31,198 nucleotides of DNA from CAYJFG01 sp051881695 (GCA_051881695.1 JBJEQJ010000031.1:1-31198); one strand, 5' to 3'. Shown: positions 15,605-23,990, counted from the stretch's first letter. Notes: generated by a model not told the origin, from the sequence alone. Translations and numbers: made by a program.

Positions 15605-18328
15605 ATGGCAAAAGGAAAATTTTTCAGAAAAACCCTTTGCGTAATCCTTACATTATGTATGGTGCTTTCTGTTTTTGTTGTTCCGTCTGTTACGGCAACG
15701 GCAGCGTCAGAGAGCACGCAATCTGCGGCGGCGGGGAATCAGGGTCCGCAAAGCAGTATTCAGGGCAGCGCAGTTTTACACTGCTTTAACTGGTCTTATA
15801 ATTCAATCAAGAGCAATCTTGCAGCTATAAAGGCGGCAGGCTACACGGCAGTGCAGACATCTCCCGTTCAGAAGCCGAAGGATTATAATTCAGGCTGGAA
15901 GGATCAGAAGGGTCAGTGGTGGAAGCTGTATCAGCCGCTTAACATAGCCATTGCAGACGGCGGCACTTGGCTTGGTACAAAGGCAGAGCTTAAGGCAATG
16001 TGCGACGAGGCTGAAAAGCTTGGCATTAAGGTTATAGTAGATATTGTTGCAAACCATATGGCAAACGTAGATGATTCGCTGGGCAACAGTATGAGCAATA
16101 TTAACTCAAGCGTTGATTCAGCATTAAAAAGCAACTCAAGCTACTGGCATATTAACGGTATATGGGCAAACGACGGCAGCCGCTATGATATGACAATGGG
16201 CTCAATAGGTCAGCCGGACTTAAACACCGGAAATACCGACATACAGAACAAGTACAAGGCATTGCTTATTGACTGTATTAATCAGGGCGTTGACGGCTTC
16301 CGCTTTGACGCTGCAAAGCATATTGAGCTTCCGTCAGACAGCAACTCAAGCCAGTTCTGGCCGACTGTAATTAACGGCTCAAAGGCAAGCACAAGCAATG
16401 AAGTTTATTACTACGGCGAAATTCTGAACGGATGTGCCACAAGCATTTCAAACTACACAAAGTATATGAGCATAACCGACAATAATTCCGGCGACGCAGT
16501 GCTTGTTGCCGCTAACAATTCAAATGCTTCCGGTGTTGCAAACTCTTCCTACAAAAAGGGTGCCGGAGCCGATAAATCTGTCATCTGGGCTGAATCTCAC
16601 GATACATATATGGGCAGCTCCGGAAGTGCAGGCTTAGGCAATACAAGCGGTGTTTCAAACGCAACCATAACTAAGGCGTGGGCAATAATCGGCTCAAGAA
16701 GCAACTCCACAGCTCTTTATTTTGCCCGTCCTGCTGCAAATATGGGCGCAGCCAGCACAGATACAACGTGGAAATCTACTGCTGTTGCAGAGGTTAATAA
16801 ATTTAAGAATTACTTTGACGGTCAGACAGAATCTCTGTCATCAGAGGGCGACGTAGCATATAATGAGCGCGGAACAGCCGGCGTGGTAATTTCTAAAATG
16901 GGCGGAGCAGGAAGTGTAAATGTTACTGCACGCAAAATGGCGGCAGGCACATATAAAGACCAGGTATCCGGCAATACCTTTACTGTTTCAAACGGTAAAA
17001 TAAGCGGTACGGTAGGCAGCACAGGCGTTGCGGTTGTATACAACGCAACAGCACCGGGTCCTGCGGCAACGGTTACTCCCGGTTCCTGCACATATAAGAC
17101 AGATACTTTGACTCTTACGCTTAAATATGACAATGCCACCTCCGGTCAGTATTCTGTAGACGGCGGCTCATACCAAAGCTTTACAAACGGAAAAACAATT
17201 ACAATCGGTGCAGGCAAGCCATACGGTACGGTTACTACAGTAGCTGTAAAGGCAGCAGACGCAAGCAAAACCTCACAGCCTGTTACATATACATACACAA
17301 AGGCAGACCCAAACGCAGGCGTTAAAATTTACTTTGACAATTCCTCCTACAACTGGAGCAACGTTTATGCTTATATATATGATAACAGCAGTACTCCCGT
17401 AGTTGAAAACGCAGCATGGCCGGGCGCTGCTATGACAAAAGACAGCTTAACCGGCTTATATGTAATTGAAGTTCCCGAAGAACTGCAAAACGGCAAGGTT
17501 ATTTTTACAGAGAGCTACTCCGCAACAACAAACAGATACCCGGCAGACGGTCAGGAGGGAATGTCGATAGGCGGCACAAGCAAGAAGTTTTCTGCAAACA
17601 ACAAGTGGGAGGATTACTCAGCTGTTAAGCCGACCAATCCGCCGACAAAACCGCCTACAGACCCGCCTACAGACCCGACGACAGACCCACCGACAAATCC
17701 GGACGGTAAATATATGCTGGGCGACGCCAATATGGACGGTAAAATATCATTGCTGGATGTTATGAGGATTCAGGAGCATATTGCAAAGATACATACGCTT
17801 ACCGGCTTAAGTAAAGCTGCTGCCGATGTAAATGCAAACGGCGAGCTGGCTCTTAACGATATTCTTGAAATTCAAAAACACCTTGCAAAAATCAACACAT
17901 CATATAAAATAGGTGAATATTTCGGTGCAGATACACCCACAGACCCGCCGACAGAAAAACCGACAGAGAAGCCTACAGAGACTCCGACAGATCCGCCGAC
18001 AGCCCCTTCGTCAAGCACAATAAATGTTTACTTCTCTTCAAAATGGAGCAATGTTAAGGCTTATATATGGAATAACGCTTCAGAAGATAAAAAATCGGAG
18101 TGGCCAGGAGATGATGTAAGCGGTATAGAGAAAAATCCGCTTGGAGAAACTATATATAAGGCAACGGTAGACCTCGATAAGTATGACAGAATTATATTTA
18201 GCGGCTCAGGCGGTCAGACGGTAGATATTACGCTTACCTCCGACTCCGACGGAACAGGCTACTATATTACAAGCAAGAAGAATCAACTGGGTCATTACGA
18301 AGTGGCTGAATATATTTACGCAGGATAA
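15605..18328 (+). CDS. secreted GH13 alpha-amylase (AmyE-like) with two CBM26 modules and an internal dockerin
   Basis: A 907-residue extracellular endo-amylase that cleaves alpha-1,4 bonds in starch. A GGAGGAAG site lies 7 nt before the ATG; the signal peptide is 1-34. The GH13 domain spans about 53-480 and is closest in pattern to B. subtilis AmyE (GH13_28). It has DIVANH (146-151), nucleophile D235 in GFRFDAAKHIELP, acid/base E272 in YYGEILNG, and D333 in WAESHDTY. An Ig/FN3-like domain (485-567) follows, then a CBM26 (570-672, with WPGAAM), a PTDP-rich linker (676-700), a dockerin (701-775, loops DANMDGKISLLD and DVNANGELALND), a second PT-rich linker (776-803) and a second CBM26 (804-907, with WPGDDV). 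The dockerin is internal and not terminal. It would attach the enzyme to an amylosome-type cohesin and lies upstream of a CdaR-like regulator. Confidence 0.96.
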   Translation: MAKGKFFRKTLCVILTLCMVLSVFVVPSVTATAASESTQSAAAGNQGPQSSIQGSAVLHCFNWSYNSIKSNLAAIKAAGYTAVQTSPVQKPKDYNSGWKDQKGQWWKLYQPLNIAIADGGTWLGTKAELKAMCDEAEKLGIKVIVDIVANHMANVDDSLGNSMSNINSSVDSALKSNSSYWHINGIWANDGSRYDMTMGSIGQPDLNTGNTDIQNKYKALLIDCINQGVDGFRFDAAKHIELPSDSNSSQFWPTVINGSKASTSNEVYYYGEILNGCATSISNYTKYMSITDNNSGDAVLVAANNSNASGVANSSYKKGAGADKSVIWAESHDTYMGSSGSAGLGNTSGVSNATITKAWAIIGSRSNSTALYFARPAANMGAASTDTTWKSTAVAEVNKFKNYFDGQTESLSSEGDVAYNERGTAGVVISKMGGAGSVNVTARKMAAGTYKDQVSGNTFTVSNGKISGTVGSTGVAVVYNATAPGPAATVTPGSCTYKTDTLTLTLKYDNATSGQYSVDGGSYQSFTNGKTITIGAGKPYGTVTTVAVKAADASKTSQPVTYTYTKADPNAGVKIYFDNSSYNWSNVYAYIYDNSSTPVVENAAWPGAAMTKDSLTGLYVIEVPEELQNGKVIFTESYSATTNRYPADGQEGMSIGGTSKKFSANNKWEDYSAVKPTNPPTKPPTDPPTDPTTDPPTNPDGKYMLGDANMDGKISLLDVMRIQEHIAKIHTLTGLSKAAADVNANGELALNDILEIQKHLAKINTSYKIGEYFGADTPTDPPTEKPTEKPTETPTDPPTAPSSSTINVYFSSKWSNVKAYIWNNASEDKKSEWPGDDVSGIEKNPLGETIYKATVDLDKYDRIIFSGSGGQTVDITLTSDSDGTGYYITSKKNQLGHYEVAEYIYAG

Positions 18329-18358
18329 GTATAAGCCTGAAGCAAAGCAGAATCTGAA

Positions 18359-18388
18359 AAAAGAGCAGACAGGGTGTTTGCTCTTTTT
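18359..18388 (+). terminator. alpha-amylase terminator
   Basis: A 13-bp stem with one G-T pair, AAAAGAGCAGACA (18359-18371) / TGTTTGCTCTTTT (18375-18387), with a GGG loop and a run of six T. Confidence 0.88.
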
Positions 18389-18674
18389 TATTTGTCAGAT
18401 TTGTTTTTCTGCAAAAAGCGGCTGTTTATCAAATTTTAACAAAAGAAAAACAGCAAAACAGCAGGCAAGAGCGCTTCATATTTGAAAAGTTTAGGAAATA
18501 TAATAGAAATTTTTAAAAAAATTATTGAAAAAGACATATTTTTATTTTTTAAAAGGTTGCAATTTTCCGAGAATTTGTGTAAAATGTAGATAAATACTAA
18601 TAGTGTGCTTTTGCACATTTTTTTGTATATTTTTCACTTTCAAACTTAGAATTAATAGAATAGAGGGATTTATA
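18389..18674 (+). promoter_or_regulatory. regulator promoter and AT-rich leader
   Basis: Most of this stretch is featureless AT-rich sequence. A good promoter, TTGCAA (18557-18562) and TAAAAT (18580-18585) with 17-bp spacing and TG before the -10, would drive the CdaR-like gene with a leader of about 80 nt. Confidence 0.65.
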
Positions 18675-19760
18675 ATGTCAAACAGACTGTTTCAAGGCGT
18701 TATTCATCAGATGAGAGATGCTATTGACAGAACAATAGGTGTTATAGATGAAACATCTGTTGTTATTGCCTGCAGTGAGCTTGGAAGAATAGGCGAGGTT
18801 ATAGACAGCGTTACGGCAGAAACGTTTAATTCTTCTGCTCCGTTTGTTGTTAACGGTCAAACCTTTAAAACCTTTGGCAACGGCACCAGAGCTGAATATG
18901 CTGTGTTTGTATCCGGCAATGACGAAATTGCTCAAAAGTATACACAGCTTTTAGCTGTTTCCCTTGGCAGTATAAAGCAATATTACGATGAAAAATATGA
19001 CAGAGGAAACTTTATTAAAAATGTTATTCTCGATAACATTCTGCCGGGCGATATATACCTGAAGGCAAGAGAGCTTCACTTTAACTCTGAGGTTACCAGA
19101 GTATGTATGCTTATAAAAATCACCTCTAAAACAGACATATCTGCTTATGATATTGTGCAGAACCTTTTTCCGGACAAAACAAAGGATTTTGTTATAAGCA
19201 TTAACGAAACCGACATTGCTCTTGTTAAAGAGATTCGCTCCGGAATTGAATCTAAAGACCTTGAAAAGCTTGCAGGCTCAATAGTAGATACCTTATCAAG
19301 CGAATTCTATACACGCTGTGTAATCGGTATCGGTACTACCGTTACCGGCATTAAGGACCTTGCACATTCGTTTAAAGAGGCTCAGGTAGCCTTAGAGGTA
19401 GGTAAGGTGTTCGACACAGAGCGCACAATAGTAAGCTATGACAATTTAGGTATTGCAAGGCTTGTCTACCAGCTTCCTACAACTCTTTGCGAAATGTTCT
19501 TAAAGGAAGTATTCAAGAGAGGCTCAATAGAATCTCTCGACCAGGAAACACTGTTTACAATTCAGCGCTTCTTTGAAAATAACTTAAATGTGTCCGAAAC
19601 CTCAAGAAAGCTCTTTGTGCATAGAAATACCCTGGTGTACAGGCTTGAAAAAATCAAAAAGCTTACCGGACTTGATTTAAGAGAATTTGAAGACGCTATC
19701 GTATTTAAGGTTGCTCTGATGGTTAAAAAATACTTAACTGCTAACCCTGTAAAGTATTAA
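18675..19760 (+). CDS. CdaR/PucR-family transcriptional regulator
   Basis: A 361-residue regulator. The N-terminal part (about 8-105) resembles the sugar-diacid recognition domain (IDRTIGVIDETSVVIACSEL, GRIGE). The middle (about 130-260) is GGDEF-like, as in this family. The C-terminal PucR helix-turn-helix is clear at 300-355 (NVSETSRKLFVHRNTLVYRL, then EKIKKLTGLDLR). Such proteins act on carbohydrate uptake and use in Firmicutes. The start is the ATG at 18675 with AGAGGGA just upstream; a longer frame from 18603 adds an odd hydrophobic stretch with no ribosome site. It lies 346 bp downstream of the amylase on the same strand with its own promoter, so it is a candidate but unproven regulator of the starch genes. 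Confidence 0.85.
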   Translation: MSNRLFQGVIHQMRDAIDRTIGVIDETSVVIACSELGRIGEVIDSVTAETFNSSAPFVVNGQTFKTFGNGTRAEYAVFVSGNDEIAQKYTQLLAVSLGSIKQYYDEKYDRGNFIKNVILDNILPGDIYLKARELHFNSEVTRVCMLIKITSKTDISAYDIVQNLFPDKTKDFVISINETDIALVKEIRSGIESKDLEKLAGSIVDTLSSEFYTRCVIGIGTTVTGIKDLAHSFKEAQVALEVGKVFDTERTIVSYDNLGIARLVYQLPTTLCEMFLKEVFKRGSIESLDQETLFTIQRFFENNLNVSETSRKLFVHRNTLVYRLEKIKKLTGLDLREFEDAIVFKVALMVKKYLTANPVKY

Positions 19761-19783
19761 TCAATATTATAATGTAACTTAGT

Positions 19784-19834
19784 AAAGCTGCAGCAAAGCA
19801 TTGCGGATAATGTGCTTTTCTGCGGCTTTTATGT
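19784..19834 (+). terminator. terminator-like hairpin after the regulator gene
   Basis: AAAGCTGCAG (19784-19793) pairs with CTGCGGCTTT (19820-19829), with an inner AAAGCA/TGCTTT stem, followed by TTTATGTTT. The U tract is moderate. Confidence 0.6.
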
Positions 19835-19902
19835 TTATAATATAAAATGAACCGTTTAATATTGATTGGTTATTCACAGCATTAAAATAAAAAATTTAAC
19901 GC

Positions 19903-19960
19903 CGGAATTTGAAGCAATGTGTAATAAATACGTTGCAAATTCCGGTTTTTATGTTATAAT
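19903..19960 (+). promoter_or_regulatory. ftsE promoter embedded in a terminator-like hairpin
   Basis: A hairpin pairs CCGGAATTTG (19903-19912) with CAAATTCCGG (19935-19944), followed by TTTTTATG. Its 3' arm holds the -35 TTGCAA (19933-19938). The -10 TATAAT is at 19955-19960, with a 16-bp spacer. So the end of one transcript and the start of the ftsEX transcript overlap. Confidence 0.6.
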
Positions 19961-20057
19961 AAAAAGGAAAGTTACAATTCTGTAACAACGGTAACACAGT
20001 ATAATACATTACGTTGCAATTCATCTTAAATTTCTTCTGTTCTGAAAGGAAATATAT

Positions 20058-20924
20058 ATGATAGAATTCAAAAATATTTCAAAAACGTATTCAACGGGAA
20101 CTCATGCGCTTAACAACATCAATATTACTATTAACGAGGGCGAGTTTGTATTCATTGTGGGCCCCTCCGGTGCCGGAAAAAGCACATTTTTAAAGCTTAT
20201 TATGCGTGAGGAGATTCCCTCTAAGGGCGATATTACGGTTGACGGCGAGTCCATAGTAAAAATGAAGAGAAAGCAGGTGCCTTATTTAAGAAGAAAAATG
20301 GGCATAGTTTTTCAGGACTTTCGACTGATAGAGAAAATGACGGTGTTTGAAAATGTCGCCTTTGCAATGAGGGTAATAGGCGCCTCCCAAAGGGCAGTTG
20401 CAAAAAGAGTACCGTACATATTGGGTCTTGTGGGACTTAAAAATAAAGCAGACCGCCGCCCCTGTGAGCTTTCCGGCGGCGAGCAGCAGCGCGTCAGCCT
20501 TGCAAGAGCGCTTGTAAACAACCCGAAGATTATAATAGCAGACGAACCAACGGGAAATATTGACCCGCTTATGTCGCACGAAATTATTGAGCTTTTAAGC
20601 GAAATTAATAAAATGGGCACAACTGTGCTTGTTGTAACGCACGAGCATGACCTTGTTTCGCATTTCGGCAAAAGAATTATTGAAATTAACAGAGGAAGAG
20701 TTGTTACAGACGTTGAAAACAGCACAGATATAACTCTTACCACTGCGGACAGGCTTCCCGACGATACGAACCTTACCTCTGAAAAGCTTGAAGAAAAGAT
20801 AGACGATATTTTGGAAACCTCACAGTATAGGGAGCTGTTAAAGCAGATAGATAAGGAAACAGAGGAAAAAGAGATTTTAGAAAGCGTTGCCAAGGAGTCG
20901 TCGCAGGGTAATACAGAGGAATAA
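20058..20924 (+). CDS. ftsE: cell-division ABC ATPase FtsE
   Basis: A 288-residue ABC ATPase. Walker A is GPSGAGKST (35-43), the signature LSGGEQQR is near 139-146, Walker B IIIADEPTGNID near 158-169, and the H-loop THEHD follows. The FtsE-type sequence around the Q-loop is VFQDFRLIEKMTVFENVAFA. FtsE pairs with FtsX to activate septal murein hydrolases. The ATPase core ends near 225; an acidic, coiled-coil-prone tail of about 60 residues follows, longer than usual for FtsE. AAAGGAAA precedes the ATG. ftsX starts 44 bp downstream. Confidence 0.95.
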   Translation: MIEFKNISKTYSTGTHALNNINITINEGEFVFIVGPSGAGKSTFLKLIMREEIPSKGDITVDGESIVKMKRKQVPYLRRKMGIVFQDFRLIEKMTVFENVAFAMRVIGASQRAVAKRVPYILGLVGLKNKADRRPCELSGGEQQRVSLARALVNNPKIIIADEPTGNIDPLMSHEIIELLSEINKMGTTVLVVTHEHDLVSHFGKRIIEINRGRVVTDVENSTDITLTTADRLPDDTNLTSEKLEEKIDDILETSQYRELLKQIDKETEEKEILESVAKESSQGNTEE

Positions 20925-20968
20925 TTTGTATAACCGGAGTTATGTGAAAGGAGTTATTAATTTAAGGT

Positions 20969-21865
20969 ATGAAGGGCTTTGGCTATTTGTTAAAAGAAGG
21001 CTTTAAAAATATATGGCATAACAGAATGATGTCTGCCGCTTCAATAGGCGTGCTTATTTCCTGTATGCTGCTTACCGGCTTTGCTGTTCTGATTTGTATG
21101 AACGTGCAGGCTGTAGTTGACGAAGCCGGACAGTCAAATATGATAAATGTTTACTTAAAGGACGGACTTTCCGATGAACAGGAAAAGCAGATAGAATCAA
21201 AAATTTCTCAGATTTCAAATGTAGAAACCTGTGCTTTTTACCCGAAAGAGGAGGCTATTCTTGAGTTTGAAGAGGAGCTTGGCGCAGCTTTTTCGCAAAT
21301 GCAGGGCGATCAGAACCCTCTGCCGGACGCATTTCACGTATCTATGAAGGATTTATCTGTTTATGATGAAACTACACAGGAAATACAGGGAATAGACGGC
21401 GTTGACAAACTCAGCAACAGAAAAGAGGTTGCCGACAAGCTTACATCCCTGAGCAATCTTGTGGCGACAATGGGTCTTTGGATAGTTGTTATCTTAGGCA
21501 TAATATCGCTGTTTATCATCTCGAACACAATTCGTATGAGTATGTATTCAAGGCGCTTTGAAATAAGCATAATGAAATCGGTCGGTGCAACAAATACCTT
21601 TGTGCGAATTCCGTTTTTAGTAGAGGGTATGTTTATGGGTGCGCTCTCCGCAGTATTTGCGTCTGCGGCAATCTGGTTCCTTTATGACCCCATTATGAAT
21701 ACAGCAAAAAGTATAATTCCGTTCACCTCAATTCCGTACAGCGCCTTTATGATTCCCGTAACGCTTGCATTTTTGATATGCGGCATCCTCACAGGTGCAA
21801 TCGGCGGCGTTATATCAATAAGAAAATACCTGAAGTTAGAGGGAAACGAGGTTGCCGGCTGGTAG
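20969..21865 (+). CDS. ftsX: cell-division permease-like protein FtsX
   Basis: A 298-residue FtsX with the family topology: a cytoplasmic N-terminus (LLKEGFKNIWHNRMMSAASI), a first membrane helix at about 22-44, an extracellular loop at about 45-165 that should contact the hydrolase, then three more helices near 170-192, 215-240 and 262-287. The segment SRRFEISIMKSVGATNTFVRIPFLVEG is the typical FtsX cytoplasmic motif. AAAGGAG lies at 20947-20953, about 15 nt before the ATG, a longer gap than usual. The stop codon abuts the first arm of the 106-bp repeat region. Confidence 0.95.
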   Translation: MKGFGYLLKEGFKNIWHNRMMSAASIGVLISCMLLTGFAVLICMNVQAVVDEAGQSNMINVYLKDGLSDEQEKQIESKISQISNVETCAFYPKEEAILEFEEELGAAFSQMQGDQNPLPDAFHVSMKDLSVYDETTQEIQGIDGVDKLSNRKEVADKLTSLSNLVATMGLWIVVILGIISLFIISNTIRMSMYSRRFEISIMKSVGATNTFVRIPFLVEGMFMGALSAVFASAAIWFLYDPIMNTAKSIIPFTSIPYSAFMIPVTLAFLICGILTGAIGGVISIRKYLKLEGNEVAGW

Positions 21866-22135
21866 TTTTGAAAAATAGCACGCACATCTTGGCCTTTTGT
21901 CGCCCACTCGCATACATAAAGTATAGCTCGGAGCGCCAAAAAACCAACCTGCACGCACTCTTTTTCAAAACTAATAAACTAAAGCACGCACATCTTGGCT
22001 TTTTGCCGCCCACTCGCATACATAAAGTATAGCTCGGAGCGCCAAAAAACCAACCTGCACGCACTCTTTTTCAAAACTAATAAATTAAAGCACGCACATC
22101 TTGGCCTTTTGTCGCACGTTCGCATACAAACTTCC
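21864..22135. repeat. 106-bp tandem repeat (two full copies and a partial third)
   Basis: Copies run 21877-21982 and 21983-22088 with three base differences. A partial copy starts at 22089 and diverges after about 35-45 bp. The period is exactly 106 bp each time. The arms AGTTTTGAAAAA (21864-21875) and TTTTTCAAAACT (21961-21972) form an inverted repeat around the first copy, with GCACGCAC near both ends. Open frames on both strands here read only repeat sequence and are not genes. It directly follows the ftsX stop codon. Confidence 0.9.
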
Positions 22136-22210
22136 GTCCGTACAGTCGGTTGGCTTGTAAATTGGTATATATGAAAAATTAAGAAAATACTAAAAGGGGA
22201 AGTGAATAAT
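22136..22210. other. spacer before the M23 gene
   Basis: A short imperfect stem (ACAA...TTGT, near 22126-22158) and AT-rich sequence. I find no convincing promoter, so the hydrolase may be transcribed from ftsE or from within the repeats. Confidence 0.4.
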
Positions 22211-23548
22211 TTGTTTAAGAAAATACTTGTAACCGCAATAGCCGCACTTATCTGCTTTCAGACTGTTGCTCTTGCTGCAACAGACGTTTCAAAGCTTGAA
22301 GAAAACAAAAGCAAAATAGAGAGTGAAAATAAGGAGCTTGAAAAGGAGCAGAAGAAAACAGAAAGCGACATAACAAAAAAAGAGGAAAAACAGCAAAAGC
22401 TTATGGACGAGCTTGCCGTAATTAACGGGAAGATAGTGGAAAGCAGAGATAAGCTTTTACAGCTGGAGCAGGATATTACAAAGCTTAAAAGGCAAATAAA
22501 GACAGCGCAGGAAAGCGTTGACAAAAACACAAAGCTGCTTCAGGAAAGAATAAGAATTATTTATATGGCGGGCGACGCCTCATCGCTTGAGATTATTCTG
22601 GGTGCAAAGGATTTTTCTGATTTTATTGATAAGCTTGAGCTTGTGAAGAGAATATCTGACCACGACACAAAGCTGATTAATACTCTTCAGGACGATATGA
22701 AGAAGCTGGAAAGCGAGAAAAAGTCTCTTGAGGAAACAAAGAAAAGTCAGGAGAACGAGCAGGCAAAGCTTGATGAAGAGCAGGGTAATTACGAAACCCT
22801 TGTAAAGGAAAATAAGGAGCTTCTGAATGCTCTTTATGATGAAAATACGAAGATTACCGACGCTTTGGATGAAAATAACGAAGAGCTTAAAAAGATAGAT
22901 AAAGAGATAGAGGAATATTACGAGGAAGAAAGGCGCAAGGCAGAGGAAGAAAAGAAACGCCTGGAGGCTGAGAAGAAAAAGCAGGAGGAAGAGGCTAAGA
23001 AGCAACAGCAAAGCAGCTCCTCCGGCAGCAGCTCGTCGGGCGGCGAAAGCTCAGGCGGTGAAAGCTCCGGAAGCAACAGCTCCGGCGGCTCTCAAACGAC
23101 AACAGGCGGTTATCTGTGGCCGACTCCCGGCTTTACATATTTGTCCTCTCTCTGGGATGAAAACAGAGGCAGCTACAACCACGGTGCGCTCGATATTGCA
23201 GGCGGCGGAATTATGGGTACTAAAATTTTAGCGGCAGAATCGGGAACAGTTGCCTTTGCTTACTCCGGCTGTACACATAACTGGCCGAAGGATATGAGCT
23301 ATAGCTGCGGCTGTGGCGGCGGATACGGTAATTATGTAATGATAGACCACGGCAACGGGTATTCCACACTGTATGCTCATATGTCCTCGCTTGCTGTTTC
23401 AAACGGAGAATATGTAAACAAGGGACAGACTATCGGCTATGTAGGCACAACAGGTCATTCAACAGGACCGCACCTGCATTTTGAAACCAGGTATCTTGGT
23501 GTTAAGTATAATCCCCTTAACGAATATCCGTCCTTCCCTAATGTTTAA
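22211..23548 (+). CDS. secreted M23 murein hydrolase with coiled coil (PcsB/EnvC-like partner of FtsEX)
   Basis: A 445-residue exported peptidoglycan hydrolase or hydrolase activator. It has a signal peptide (1-23), a long coiled coil (about 26-267), a Ser/Gly linker (268-298) and an M23/LytM domain (300-445). Numbered from the TTG start, zinc ligands are H324 and D328 (NHGALD) and H423, with catalytic H390 (LYAHMSS) and H421 in GPHLHFE. The active site is complete, unlike EnvC, so it may cut murein itself. A small Cys-containing insert (about 354-372) sits within the fold. The start is placed at the TTG at 22211 because AAAGGGGA at 22193-22200 leaves only one base before the GTG at 22202. 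Its position right after ftsEX matches the known FtsEX-hydrolase pairing. Confidence 0.92.
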   Translation: MFKKILVTAIAALICFQTVALAATDVSKLEENKSKIESENKELEKEQKKTESDITKKEEKQQKLMDELAVINGKIVESRDKLLQLEQDITKLKRQIKTAQESVDKNTKLLQERIRIIYMAGDASSLEIILGAKDFSDFIDKLELVKRISDHDTKLINTLQDDMKKLESEKKSLEETKKSQENEQAKLDEEQGNYETLVKENKELLNALYDENTKITDALDENNEELKKIDKEIEEYYEEERRKAEEEKKRLEAEKKKQEEEAKKQQQSSSSGSSSSGGESSGGESSGSNSSGGSQTTTGGYLWPTPGFTYLSSLWDENRGSYNHGALDIAGGGIMGTKILAAESGTVAFAYSGCTHNWPKDMSYSCGCGGGYGNYVMIDHGNGYSTLYAHMSSLAVSNGEYVNKGQTIGYVGTTGHSTGPHLHFETRYLGVKYNPLNEYPSFPNV

Positions 23549-23575
23549 ATAAGCTTAAACAGGAGTGCTTTGCCG

Positions 23576-23695
23576 GGGAAACACTGAACAAATCACGCTG
23601 AAAGCTGTTTGCACATCCAGCTTGCATATTTTCCGTCAGCCTGACCAAAAAATCTAACGGCGCAATATGCACAAACGATTTAATCAGTGTTTCCC
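23576..23695. mobile_element. MITE-like element, 120 bp with 19-bp terminal inverted repeats
   Basis: GGGAAACACTGAACAAATC (23576-23594) and its inverted partner GATTTAATCAGTGTTTCCC (23677-23695) match at 17 of 19 positions. An inner inverted repeat GCATATT/AATATGC lies inside, so the whole unit can fold into a long hairpin. It has no ORF, and no clear target-site duplication is visible. It is probably a non-autonomous element or a dispersed structural repeat. Confidence 0.7.
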
Positions 23696-23761
23696 TAGGA
23701 CTTTAAGACGTCAAATTAACAATTACAATTGAATAGCGTAAGGGAAAACCCCAAAATATAA

Positions 23762-23807
23762 GGCGGTGTGCTGATAACAAACAGCACGCCGCCGTTGCGT
23801 TTTTTTA
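23762..23807 (+). terminator. strong intrinsic terminator after the M23 region
   Basis: GGCGGTGTGCTG (23762-23773) pairs with CAGCACGCCGCC (23782-23793), with one mismatch, then GTTGCG and a run of eight T. It is about 215 bp past the M23 stop, beyond the MITE-like element. Confidence 0.9.
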
Positions 23808-23919
23808 CTTCAGGTATTCTTAAAAGTATTATCCGCAAAGGCTGTTGAAAAAAAGCGGGCTTTTAGCGTTATTTATTCAGTGGTTCCTTAAGTAATTATG
23901 TATTTAAGACATTTAATTG

Positions 23920-23948
23920 TTGTAAAAATAATGAAAATGCGTTATAAT
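23920..23948 (+). promoter_or_regulatory. promoter of the LRR protein gene
   Basis: TTGTAA (23920-23925) and TATAAT (23943-23948) with 17-bp spacing. The -10 is consensus and the -35 matches in four of six positions. Confidence 0.6.
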
Positions 23949-23990
23949 TTAAACAATAATATATAATATTAATTATTTAAAGGAGGAAGT

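Noticed and set aside
17630..18003. Short DNA repeats in the amylase gene as a CRISPR or mobile repeat
   Set aside because: They encode in-frame PTDP linkers around the dockerin.
18603..18674. Longer N-terminus for the CdaR-like regulator
   Set aside because: A hydrophobic Cys/Phe-rich stretch with no ribosome site, unlike the family; the ATG at 18675 begins the recognised domain.
21778..22064. Open frames on both strands in the ftsX-M23 gap
   Set aside because: They read the 106-bp repeats on either strand and repeat themselves; no ribosome sites or domains.
21877..22135. CRISPR array
   Set aside because: The 106-bp units are contiguous with no unique spacers, and no cas genes are present.
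22202..22210. GTG at 22202 as the M23 start
   Set aside because: Only one base separates it from the AAAGGGGA site; the TTG at 22211 has proper spacing.
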